A stretch of DNA of 64,000 nt. It comes from Panopea generosa (taxonomy: Eukaryota > Mollusca > Bivalvia > Adapedonta > Hiatellidae). The notes below the pieces were generated by a model. The model did not search any database. It saw only the letters and a program-made list of their open reading frames with translations, and had not been told where the DNA came from. This document shows positions 46,187 to 57,370 of the stretch, in pieces. The stretch covers positions 13,926,343 through 13,990,342 of the forward strand of contig CM055906.1 of NCBI GenBank assembly GCA_029582155.1, in the 5' to 3' direction. The position numbers and the translations under genes are program-made. Numbering within the stretch: the first letter of the stretch is position 1; the number at the start of each line of letters is the position of its first letter.

Positions 46187-48826
46187 ACCTGACAATGACA
46201 CCCATTGAATGTATTCAGATAAACATTCCCATGATTTCTACAACCTAATAAAGTCACCACCCATTTAATGTATTCAGATAAACAATCCAATCCCATGGTT
46301 TCGCCAACCTAACAATGACTTCCATTAAATGTATTCAGATAAATATTCCTAAGGTTTTCTCCAACCTTACGATGGCACCCATTGAATGTATTCAAATAAA
46401 CATTCGCACGGTTTGTCTCACCTAACAATGGCACCAATTGAATGTTTTCAGATAAACATTCGCATGGTTTCGCCAACCTAACAATGACACCCATTGAATG
46501 AATTCAGATAAACATTCCCATGATTGTATCCAACCTAACAATGGCACGCATTGAATGTATTTTAATAAACATCCGCACAGTTTCTCTCACCTAACAATGG
46601 CACCCATTGAATGTATTCAGATAAACATTTGCACAGTTTCTCTCACCTAAAAATGACACCCATTGAATGTATTCAGATAAACATTCGTATGGTTACGCCA
46701 ACCTAACAATGGCACCAATTGAATGTATTGAGATAAACACTCGCATGATTATCTCCACCCTAACAATGACGCCCTTTTAATGTATTCAGATAAATATTCG
46801 CATGATTTTCTCCAACCTAACAATGGCACCCATTGAATGTATTCAGATAAACATTTGCACGGTTTTTCCAACCTAACAATGACAACCATTGAATGTATTC
46901 AGATAAACATTCGCATGATTTTCTCCAACCTAACAATGACACCCATTAAATGTATTTAGATAAACATGGTTTCCGAACCCAACATTGGTACCAATTGAAT
47001 GTATTCAGATAAATATTCGCACGGTTTCTCCAACCTAACAATGACACCCACTGGATGTTTTCAGATAAACATTCTCATGATTTTTCCAACCTAACAATGG
47101 CACCAATTGAATGTATTCAGATAAACATTCCCGTGGTTTCTCCAACCTAACAATGACTCCCATTGAATAAATTCAGATAAACATTCGCAAAGTTTCTCCA
47201 TCCTAACAATGGCACCCAATGAATGTATTCAGATAAACATTCCCTTGATTATCTCCAGCCTAACAATGTTACCCATAGAATGTTTTCAGATAAACATTTG
47301 CACGGTTTCTCTCACCTAACAATGGCACCAATTGAATGTATTCAGATAAACACTTGCACGGTTTCTCCAACCTAATAATGGTATCCATTGAATGTATTCA
47401 GATAAACATTCTCATGGTTTCACCCACCTAACAATGACTTCCATTAAATGTATTCAGATAAATATTCCCATGATTTTCTCCAACCTAACAATGTCACCCA
47501 TTGAATGTATTCAGATAAACATTCCCATGATTTCTACAACCTAATAAAGTCACCACCCATTTAATGTATTCAGATAAATAATCCAATCCCATGGTTTCGC
47601 CAACCTAACAATGACTTCCATTAAATGTATTCAGATAAATATTCCTAAGGTTTTCTCCAACCTTACGATGGCACCCATTGAATGTATTCAAATAAACATT
47701 CGCACGGTTTGTCTCACCTAACAATGGCACCAATTGAATGTTTTCAGATAAATATTCGCATGGTTTCGCCAACCTAACAATGACACCCATTGAATGAATT
47801 CAGATAAACATTCCCATGATTGTATCCAACCTAACAATGGCACGCATTGAATGTATTTTAATAAACATCCGCACAGTTTCTCTCACCTAACAATGGCACC
47901 CATTGAATGTATTCAGATAAACATTTGCACAGTTTCTCTCACCTAAAAATGACACCCATTGAATGTATTCAGATAAACATTCGTATGGTTACGCCAACCT
48001 AACAATGGCACCAATTGAATGTATTGAGATAAACACTCGCATGATTATCTCCACCCTAACAATGACGCCCTTTTAATGTATTCAGATAAATATTCGCATG
48101 ATTTTCTCCAACCTAACAATGGCACCCATTGAATGTATTCAGATAAACATTTGCACGGTTTTTCCAACCTAACAATGACAACCATTGAATGTATTCAGAT
48201 AAACATTCGCATGATTTTCTCCAACCTAACAATGACACCCATTAAATGTATTTAGATAAACATGGTTTCCGAACCCAACATTGGTACCAATTGAATGTAT
48301 TCAGATAAATATTCGCACAGTTTCTCCAACCTAACAATGACACCCACTGGATGTTTTCAGATAAACATTCTCATGATTTTTCCAACCTAACAATGGCACC
48401 AATTGAATGTATTCAGATAAACATTCCCGTGGTTTCTCCAACCTAACAATGACTCCCATTGAATAAATTCAGATAAACATTCGCAAAGTTTCTCCATCCT
48501 AACAATGGCACCCAATGAATGTATTCAGATAAACATTCCCTTGATTATCTCCAGCCTAACAATGTTACCCATGGAATGTTTTCAGATAAACATTTGCACG
48601 GTTTCTCTCACCTAACAATGGCACCAATTGAATGTATTCAGATAAACATTTGCACGGTTTCTCCAACCTAATAATGGTATCCATTGAATGTATTCAGATA
48701 AACATTCTCATGGTTTCACCCACCTAACAATGACTTCCATTAAATGTATTCAGATAAATATTCCCATGATTTTCTCCAACCTAACAATGTCACCCATTGA
48801 ATGTATTCAGATAAACATTCCCATGA
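46187..48826. repeat. 1,296-bp higher-order repeat in satellite A, about 2 copies
   Basis: Marker CAACCTAATAAAGTCACCAC at 46241 and 47537, and ACATGGTTTCCGAACCC at 46964 and 48260, both 1,296 bp apart. The copies are almost identical over the full length (about 23 monomers), indicating a recent unequal exchange. Confidence 0.93.
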
Positions 48827-50358
48827 TTTTCTCCAACCTAACAATGGCATCCATTGAATGTATTCAGATAAACATTTGCACGGTTTCTCTCACCTAACCA
48901 AAGCACCCATTGAATGTATTCAGATAAACATTCGCACGTTTTCTCAAACCTAACAATGATACCCATTGAATGTATTCAGATATACATTTGCATGCTTTTT
49001 CCAATCTAACAATGGCACCCATTGAATGAATTCAGATAAACATTCGCACGTTTCTCCAACCTAACAATGGTACACATTGAATGTATTCAGATAGACATTC
49101 GCATGTTTTTTTCCAACCTAACAATGGCACCCATTGAATGTATTCAGATAAACATTCGCACGGTTTCTCTCACCTAACTAAAGCACCCATTGAATGTATT
49201 CAGATAGACATTTGCACGGTTTATTCAACCTAACAATGGCACCCATTGAATATATTCAGATAAACATTCCCATGATTTTCTCCAACCTAACAATGGCACC
49301 CATTGAATGTATTCAGATAAACATTCGCACAGTTTCTCTCATCTATCTAAAGCACCCATTGAATATATTCAGAGAAACATTCAAATGGTTTCTCCCACCT
49401 AAAAATGGCACCCATTGAATGTATTCAGATAAACATTTGCATGATTTTCTCCAACCTAACAATGGCACCCATTGAATGTATTCAGATATACATTCGCTTG
49501 GTTTCTCCAACCTAACAATGGCACCCATTGAATGTATTCAGATAAACATTAGCATGGTTTCTCCAACCTAACTAAGACAGCGATTGAATGTATTCAGATA
49601 AACATTTGCATGGTCTCGCCAACCTAACAATGACACCCATTGAATGTTTTCAAATAAACATTCCCATGATTTTCTCCAACCTAACATAACTTCACGGAAT
49701 GTATTCAGATATACATTCGCACGGTTTATCTCACCTTACAATGACACCCATTGAATGTATTCAGATAAACATTTGCATGGTTTCTCCAACCTAACAATGG
49801 TACCCACTGAATGTATTCAGATAAATATTCCCATGGTTTTCTCCAACCTAACAATAGCAACCATTGAATGTATTCAGATCAACAACTGCATGGTTTCTCT
49901 CACCTAACAATTGCACACATTGAATGTATTCAGATAAACATTCGCATGGTTTCTCCAACATTAACAATGGCACTCATTGAATGTATTCAGATAAACATTC
50001 CCATGATGTTTTCCAACCTAACAATGGCACCCATTGAATGTATTCAGATAAACATACGCACGGTTTCTCTCACCTAACAATGACTCTTATTGAATGTATT
50101 CAGATAAACATTCCCATGATTTCGCCAACCTAACAATGGCACAAATTGAATGTTTTCAGATAAACATTTGTATGGTTTCTCCAACCCAACAATGACATCC
50201 ATTGAATGTATTTGAAAATGGCTTCCGGTGTTTTACTAAGTTGCTTGTTAGTATATAACGGAAGACAGTTTGTTAACTCTGGGCACCTATTTGTTATTTG
50301 TGGAAAACAACGTAAAACACGTAGTCCGTCCTCACTCTTTCTTGTTTAATTAACTGCA

Positions 50359-50430
50359 GTAGTGGTCTAGGTATAGAACCTCCGCCTCGCATGCGGAAGT
50401 GTGTAAATTTGATCTGCGATCATGCAATGC
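50359..50430 (+). mobile_element. Degenerate SINE family 1 head
   Basis: AGTGGTCTAGGTATAGAACC and TCCGCCTCGCATGCGGAAG match the family-1 tRNA-like head. The B box has decayed (TGTAAATTTGATCTGCG) and no body follows. Confidence 0.6.
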
Positions 50431-50479
50431 TATTTTAATTGTCTCATCGGACAGTAGCTTTGGTTTATTGCTTTAATGT

Positions 50480-50806
50480 ATGTCTGGTGGTTTATTTGAC
50501 AACTACACATTTACCGGTCCTGATTGGTACTTTGTAACATCCTCAGAATGGGCGGTGAACCCAACTAGCCCTTTGGAATCAAACATAGCTATTGATTGTG
50601 AAAATATCTGTCAGTTTTCGGATACGATTTTGCTTAATAACTACTTCATTACCCAGCATACGTTGACAGAACCTAGTACAGAACAAGGAGTTCTATTTCT
50701 AACATACTGCACCCACATTCCAGAAGAACAAAAGCAAAAGACATCGTACTTTTTATTTGTTTTTCATAACGAAGGTTTACGTCATTTCCAACACACAGTA
50801 TTGTAG
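50480..50806 (+). other. Unidentified 108-codon frame
   Basis: Composition is more protein-like than most frames here (balanced, with Trp, Cys and Pro), but it matches no family I know. It ends inside the first bases of the TIR element at 50803. A host exon cannot be excluded. There is no splice or homology support. Confidence 0.25.
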
Positions 50807-51129
50807 GACCTTATTTTTCCCAGATCATATTCTTCCCACCTGGGAAAAATAGGATCCTATTCCTCACAGCTGGGAAAAATAAGATCTCATTTGTCACACA
50901 TTTCGAGCATATATGTCACAGGTCCTGGGAAATTTATGATCGAAGTCGGTTTTGTATGTACCATGGAATCACATTCCTCACAGGTAAAAAATTGCATGAT
51001 TTTTTTAGCAACAAATTACCTTTTTAAAACTGAGTCACATTTGTCACAGATTGCTATTGTCGGTATTGCACACATATTATGTTGCTATGCATGTATGTAT
51101 TTATATTATAGTTATAAAGAATCATCGAT

Positions 51130-51310
51130 TATGTTGTTGTTGTTGTTTTTGTTTTTTGCTGGTGCTGCTGTTAGTTCTCGACTTGACTGATGCTGTAAAA
51201 GTGGAAATAGTAATCATTCTTGTTGGCAGCGTAATAGTAAGTGTAAAAGTAGTGGTATATGGCAGTATTGTTGTTGTTGTGAATTGTATAGGCATTGTTT
51301 TGCTTGCTAT
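51130..51310. repeat. (GTT)n-rich low-complexity tract
   Basis: TTGTTGTTGTTG runs and GTGG-rich sequence. The frames 50891-51190, 51051-51332 and 51171-51488 are compositional. Confidence 0.8.
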
Positions 51311-51479
51311 CGATAAATGGTGGTTGATGTAGGCGCAGACAAGATAGTTGTTGGCTTTTTTTTGTCGTTATTATAGCAGTCGTTGTATTCGTATATAGTC
51401 TATACCATTTTATACTAGCTCCATTAAAATAGAAAGCTGACAGTTTTTTAATCACTCTCGAGTCCGCTTCCTGGGTCAA

Positions 51480-51575
51480 ACTCATCATTACTGAGTGCTC
51501 ATGAGAAAAGTTCTATGAGAACGTTCACCTACCGAGGATAGAACCCGGGACCTCTACATCTGAGCGCCTGTTACG
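51480..51575 (-). mobile_element. tRNA-like SINE head inside the TIR element
   Basis: On the minus strand it has CGGGTTCTATCCTCGGTAG as the B-box region, preceded by GGCGCTCAGATGTAGAGGTC. No clear SINE body is recognised after it. Confidence 0.4.
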
Positions 51576-52384
51576 GTATAGATAAAGTTAAGATGTGTTA
51601 AATGAAATAATTATTGTTGTTGTTTGTTTTATTGTTGGAGATATACGTGCCGTTGTTGGGCGCAGTACTTCCGCAATAATTGGAGGTGGCACTTGTTTGT
51701 AATGGTACTCGTAGGCGTAATAGTGGTAGTTGTTGGCGTTCTTGTTGCGGTGTTTGATCGCTTAATTGTTTTCCGCTCAACTGAGTACGAAATGCCAAAT
51801 GTGAAATATTGTGATCAACATATATCCGATGTATGTTCGTCGTAATTTTTTTTTAAACATATCGTCTTGTCTGAACCCATTTATATTTGGTAAATATGTA
51901 GCACCATAAAGTGATCCTTGACAATGATTTTCAAATCTGGCACCGCCCCAGAGGTCAAACGTTTAATTTATACTTGTATATGAAAATCTTCTTGTCTAAA
52001 ACTGCAATGCCCGTACCTTTGATATGTGGTATGTAGCAATACAGTATATGTAGTGATCTTTTACCGACACTGTTCAAATTAGGTCCGATCCCTTTTAATA
52101 ATGTTGGTATGTTGTAAAAGAGCAGACTACGTTCGTTGTACGTAAAAGATATCGTCATTGACCGATATTCATACATTATAACATCTCTGAAATTATAGGT
52201 AAATTGCACAAACTAAGTATGGCATACTTAAAATGTGAGAGCTTCTTAATAAGCAATTTATATTCATAAAAATATGTACTGGAAAATGTATTTCCAACAC
52301 TTTCAACGGATAAATTTTGTGCCAACAGTGAAAACCACAATGCAAGCAGAGCTTTGGTTTAAAGATAGTTCTGTTCTGAGTCTG

Positions 52385-52445
52385 CCTGATATGGCCGAGC
52401 TTTAACGTTAGTGTAACAGTTCAACCCCCGGGGTCACAATCCGAA
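52385..52445 (+). mobile_element. Possible tRNA-like SINE head inside the TIR element
   Basis: ATATGGCCGAGCTTTAACGT could be an A-box region and CAGTTCAACCCCCGG a B box. The head is short and lacks a body. Confidence 0.35.
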
Positions 52446-52839
52446 CAAGATAGATAAAGACAAAATTTAAAGATTTGTTGGTGTTGTTGTTTTTTCAATG
52501 GTGTAGTAGTGGTTATTGTAGGTGTTTGGCGTTGGGGGACATTTAATATAGACTTCTTAGCTGGCCCAAATATAACGTACAACTAGTATAAGGCTTTCGT
52601 TAGAATAAATAACTCATTGCATTAATTATGCATTTTCATAGAAGTGCATACAGTTTTATTTTATTGTGTACATGTCAGTCGGTCGGTAGGTGGTCGTCCC
52701 GTCGGTCGGTCAGCCGGTATACCAAAGCCTGTCCGATTGATAAAATATGTCTTTAACGTCAGTTAAACCGGGCAGTTATAATGTCCCTGCAATATGCACC
52801 CGCAAACTTTTTTTCTCGAATCAGTTCAATATACGACTA

Positions 52840-52995
52840 CTACTATTACGAATGCTACTACTGCTGCTGTTGCTGCTACAATTACCGCCGCCGCCATCAC
52901 AACTACTACCAACTACTGACGATCCTCCTCCTTATACTACTACTACCCCTTCTTATAAACATTGTTGTTGTTGTTGTTGTTATTATTATTATTAT
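52840..52995. repeat. Trinucleotide low-complexity tracts
   Basis: TACTACTACT, CTGCTGTTGCTGCTAC, CGCCGCCGCC, TGTTGTTGTT and ATTATTATT runs in succession. The 94- and 137-codon frames here are compositional. Confidence 0.85.
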
Positions 52996-53271
52996 TACTT
53001 GTATCATACTATTATTGTTATTAGTGTTTAGTTCCTTTTATTATTATATTTTTATTATCAAATTTACAAACAGCAATGTCATCGACAAAATCTGTGAAGA
53101 ATATGATTCTCTTGTTTACTACCATTTTGGTCAATCATATATGTCACAGTTTGAAATTGTGAGGAATAGGATCCTATTTTCCCCAGACCTGTGAGTAATA
53201 TGATCTGGGAATAATAAGGTCCTACACAGCATACTCTATATTATATACCCAGTTTTAATGGCGGAGAAATA

Positions 53272-53425
53272 CATCAGAGAATCTGATAAGACTCACCGTC
53301 CTTCCGCAAGTTACAGGCAAACTTTCGAACAAAAGTGTTATGTGACATTGGCGCGACCCCAAGACCTCAGTGGTGAGAGGTAAATGCCCATTAGACGATA
53401 GCACCTTGGATCAATTTTCAGACTA
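53272..53425 (-). mobile_element. SINE family 3 copy
   Basis: On the minus strand: tRNA-like head with TACCTCTCACCACTGAGGTC and a TGGGGTCGCGCCAATG region, then CGAAAGTTTGCCTGTAACTT and GCGGAAGGACGGTGAG, the family-3 core. Confidence 0.7.
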
Positions 53426-53448
53426 GTTCCACCTTGAAGCAATCTGGC

Positions 53449-53642
53449 TTCTGTTTCACAAACATTTTACTTAAATACTTAAAAACTTTACTAAGTTTTG
53501 ACTGTTTTATTACCTATAAGATAATCAATATCAGTGAAATTATATGCAGTTTTACTGGAACCAGTCCAAAATCATGATCACCTGGCTGCTTTTCTTAGAT
53601 TTAAGTTTTTTAAGTATTTAAGTATATGTTGATGAAACAGGA
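53449..53642. mobile_element. Short foldback MITE
   Basis: Inverted arms of about 45 bp: left TTCTGTTTCACAAACATTTT continuing ACTTAAATACTTAAAAACTT; right inverse TCCTGTTTCATCAACATATA continuing ACTTAAATACTTAAAAAACTT. A middle of about 95 bp separates them. It has no ORF. The target duplication is not clear. Confidence 0.7.
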
Positions 53643-53990
53643 CATGTATAGAAAGATACTGCGGCGTTAATGGGGAGGGGAGTGGGGAGGGTCAACACTT
53701 TAAACACGTTTAATCAGAAGTTACAAGTGGTTGCATTTGCTGTGCTATTTTTATTTTGCATTTAATTTTGTTAAAAAAAAGTTTTGCAAGTCTGCCAGAC
53801 GAAATTTCTGATTGTAGTATTTTAAGTGCGCCATTTCCGCAACCACACTTACTGACTGGGGTGACGTCACACTAAACAAAGAAGGAAACTTGCAAATGAT
53901 ATATAATGTCTACGACTATATCATTCGCAGTAAAAACGAGTCATTTCGATCATATCTGGTAATCATACATTTCTTTATTTAAACGAACCA

Positions 53991-54738
53991 AAATGTACAC
54001 ACACTAACATAAGTATATATAACGTCTGAATGTACACACACTCACATAAGTATATATAACGTCTGTATGTACACACACTCACATAAGTATATATAACATC
54101 TGGATGTACACACACTAACATAAGTATATATAACATCTGAATGTACACACACTAACATACGTATATATAGCGTCTGAATGTACACACACTAACATAAGTA
54201 TACATAACGTCTGAATGTACACACACTAACATAAATATATATAACGTCTGAATGTACACACACTTACATACGTATATATAACGTCTGAATGTACACACAC
54301 TAACATAAGTATATATAACGTCTGAATGTACACACACTAACATACGTATATATAACGTCTGAATGTACACACACTAACATAAGTATATATAACGTCTGAA
54401 TGTACACACACTAACATACGTATATATAACGCCTGAATGTACACACACTAACATACGTATATATATAACGTCTGAATGTACACACACTAACATAAGTATA
54501 AATAACGTCTGAACGTACACACACTAACATAAGTATATATAACGTCTGAACGTACACACACTAACATAAGTATATATAACGTCTGAACGTACACACACTA
54601 ACATAAGTATATATAACGTCTGAATGTACACACACTAACATAAGTATATATAACATCTCAATGTACACACACACTAACCTAAGTATATATAACATCTGAA
54701 TGTACACACACTAACATAAGTATATATAACATCTGAAT
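53991..54738. repeat. 37-bp tandem array, about 20 units
   Basis: Unit GTCTGAATGTACACACACTA followed by ACATAAGTATATATAAC, strictly spaced at 37 bp with few substitutions, so young. It lies only 120 bp from satellite B but has no sequence in common with it. Confidence 0.95.
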
Positions 54739-55370
54739 AACTGATATAAATACATTAAAGCACTGTAACACGGGCACCTGCAATATGTGTCCAAGCAGAA
54801 TGTTGTATGCAACGGGGAATTCATTGACTGTTGTTCGAACTGAACCAGATGATCCCGAAATGAGACATGTGATATAATGTGCGTTTATACGACCGATTGT
54901 TAGGCACCACTGAGAGATATTGTGTGTTTATACGACCGATTGTTAGGCATCACTGAGAGATATTGTGCGTTTATACGACCGATTGTTAGGCATCACGATG
55001 AGATATTGTGCGTTAATACGACCGATTGTTAGGCACCACTGAGAGATATTGTGCGTTTAAACGACCGATTGTTAGGTCTCTCTGAGAGATATTATGCGTT
55101 TACACGACCGATTGTTAGGCATCACTGAGATATAGTGTGCGTTTATACAATCGATTGTTAGGCATCACTAAAAGATATTGTGCGTTTATACGACCGATTG
55201 TTAGGCATCACTGAGAGAGATATTGTGCGTTTATATGACCGATAGTTAGGCATCACTGAGATATAATGTGCGTTTATACGACCGACTTTTCGGTCTCACT
55301 GAGAGATATTGTGCGTTTATACGACCGATTGTTAGTCATCACTCAGATAAATTGTGCGTTTATACGACCA

Positions 55371-57370
55371 ATTGTTAGGCATCACTGAGATATAATGTTC
55401 GTTTATACGATCGATTCTTAGTTCTCACTGAGAGATATTGTGCTTTTATACGACCGACTGTTAGGCATCACTGAGATATAATGTGCGTTTATACGACCGA
55501 CTGTTAGGTATCACTGAGAGATATTGTGCTTTTATACGACAACTATTGTTAGGTCTAACTGAGAGATATTGTGCGTTTATACGACTGATTGATAGGCATC
55601 ACTGAGATAAAGAGTGCGTTTATACGACCGATAGTTAGGTAGCTCTGAGAGATATTGTGCGTTTATACGACCGATTGTTAGGTCTCACTGAGACATATTG
55701 TGCGTTTACACGACCGATTGTTAGGTCTCACTGAGATATATTGTGCGTTTATACGTCCGATTATTAGGCATCACTGAGATATAATGTGCGTTTATACGAC
55801 CGATTGTTAGGTCTCACTGAGAGATATTGTGCGTTCACACGACCGATTGTTAGGTCTCACTGAGAGATATTGTGCGTTAAAACGACCGATTGTTTGTCAT
55901 CACTGAGATATAATGTGCCTTTATACGACCGATTTTTAGGCATCACTGAGAGATATAATGTGCGTTTATACGACCGATTGTTAGGTCTCAGTGAGAGATA
56001 TTGTGCGTTCACACGACCGATTGTTAGGTCTCACTGAGAGATATTGTGCGTTAAAACGACCGATTGTTTGTCATCACTGAGATATAATGTGCCTTTATAC
56101 GACCGATTTTTAGGCATCACTGAGAGATATTGTGCGTTTATACGTCCGATTGTTAGGCACCACTCAGACTGAGAGATATTGTGCGTTTATACGACAAATT
56201 GTTAGGCATCACTGAGATATATTGTGCGTTTATACGACAGATTGTTAGGCATCACTGAGATATAATGTGCGTTTATACGACAAATTGTTAGGCACCACTG
56301 AGAGATATAGTGTGCGTTTATACGACCGATTGTTAGGCATCACTGAGTGATATTGTGCGTTTATACGACCGATTGTTAGGCATCACTGAGAGATATTGTG
56401 TGTTTATAAGACCGATTGTTAGGCACCACTGAGATAAAGAGTGCGTTTATACGACCGATAGTTAGGTAGCTCTGAAAGATATTGTGCGTTTATACGACCA
56501 ATTGTTAGGCATCACTGAGATATAATGTTCGTTTATACGATCGATTCTTAGTTCTCACTGAGAGATATTGTGCTTTTATACGACCGACTGTTAGGCATCA
56601 CTGAGATATAATGTGCGTTTATACGACCGACTGTTAGGTATCACTGAGAGATATTGTGCTTTTATACGACAACTATTGTTAGGTCTAACTGAGAGATATT
56701 GTGCGTTTATACGACTGATTGATAGGCATCACTGAGATAAAGAGTGCGTTTATACGACCGATAGTTAGGTAGCTCTGAGAGATATTGTGCGTTTATACGG
56801 ACGATTGTTAGGTCTCACTGAGACATATTGTGCGTTTACACGACCGATTGTTAGGTCTCACTGAGATATATTGTGCGTTTATACGTCCGATTTTTAGGCA
56901 TCATTGAGATATAATGTGCGTTTATACGACCGATTGTTAGGTCTCACTGAGAGATATTGTGCGTTCACACGACCGATTGTTAGGTCTCACTGAGAGATAT
57001 TGTGCGTTAAAACGACCGATTGTTTGTCATCACTGAGATATAATGTGCCTTTATACGACCGATTTTTAGGCATCACTGAGAGATAGTGTGCGTTTATACG
57101 TCCGATTGTTAGGCACCACTCAGACTGAGAGATATTGTGCGTTTATACGACAGATTGTTAGGCATCACTGAGATATATTGTGCGTTTATACGACAGATTG
57201 TTAGGCATCACTGAGATATAATGTGCGTTTATACGACAAATTGTTAGGCACCACTGAGAGATATAGTGTGCGTTTATACGACCGATTGTTAGGCATCACT
57301 GAGTGATATTGTGCGTTTATACGACCGATTGTTAGGCATCACTGAGAGATATTGTGTGTTTATAAGACCG
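55371..57370. repeat. 1,130-bp higher-order repeat in satellite B
   Basis: Markers AAAGAGTGCG (55609 and 56739) and TGTTTGTCAT (55891 and 57021) recur 1,130 bp apart. TGTTTGTCAT also recurs at 56065, giving an internal 174-bp duplication (four monomers), and CAGACTGAGA at 56165 and 57121 is 956 bp apart. The spacings nest exactly: 956 + 174 = 1,130. Confidence 0.9.

Larger units (their letters stand above)
40551..50213. repeat. Satellite A: 56-bp tandem array, about 170 monomers
   Basis: The monomer runs CCTAACAATGACACCCATTG, AATGTATTCAGATAAACATT, CGCATGGTTTCTCCAA. It spans about 9.7 kb without a foreign insertion. GAATGT and ACATTC, separated by 10 bp, form a dyad kept in most monomers. Variation concentrates in the GCATGGTTTCTC part and in GGCACC/GACACC. 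Many frames of 60-90 codons repeat identically (for example 41377, 42164 and 42951 on the minus strand) and reflect periodicity. Ends are abrupt: unique sequence resumes at GAAAATGGCTTCCGG. It lacks CRISPR character because there are no unique spacers. Confidence 0.97.
50803..53226. mobile_element. Candidate 2.4-kb element with terminal inverted repeats
   Basis: The left end GTAGGACCTTATTTTTCCCA and the right end (inverse GTAGGACCTTATTATTCCCA) begin arms that match over roughly 80 bp, including AGATCATATT and AATAGGATCCTATTCCTCAC. The left arm also holds a second CTGGGAAAAATA unit. ACAGTATT precedes and ACAGCATA follows the element, an imperfect 8-bp match that could be a target duplication. 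The interior is microsatellite-rich (GTT, TAC, TAT runs) with two tRNA-like segments and no transposase frame. I infer a non-autonomous DNA transposon of unknown superfamily. Confidence 0.65.

Noticed and set aside
40551-50213. Possible CRISPR-like or gene-family array (repeated 60-108-codon frames)
   Set aside because: Monomers are contiguous with no unique spacers, the window is eukaryotic, and identical frames recur at the higher-order repeat spacing.
50891-51488. Hydrophobic frames that look like membrane proteins
   Set aside because: They run over GTT/TAT repeats inside the TIR element and are open on both strands.
52747-53194. 94- and 137-codon frames rich in Leu, Tyr and Cys
   Set aside because: Translations of TAC, CTG, GTT and ATT microsatellites.
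54152-54370. 72-codon minus-strand frame with Cys-containing repeats
   Set aside because: A 37-bp period translated across frames; no support as a gene.
53991-54738. Possible CRISPR array (37-bp repeats)
   Set aside because: Head-to-tail tandem units without spacers.
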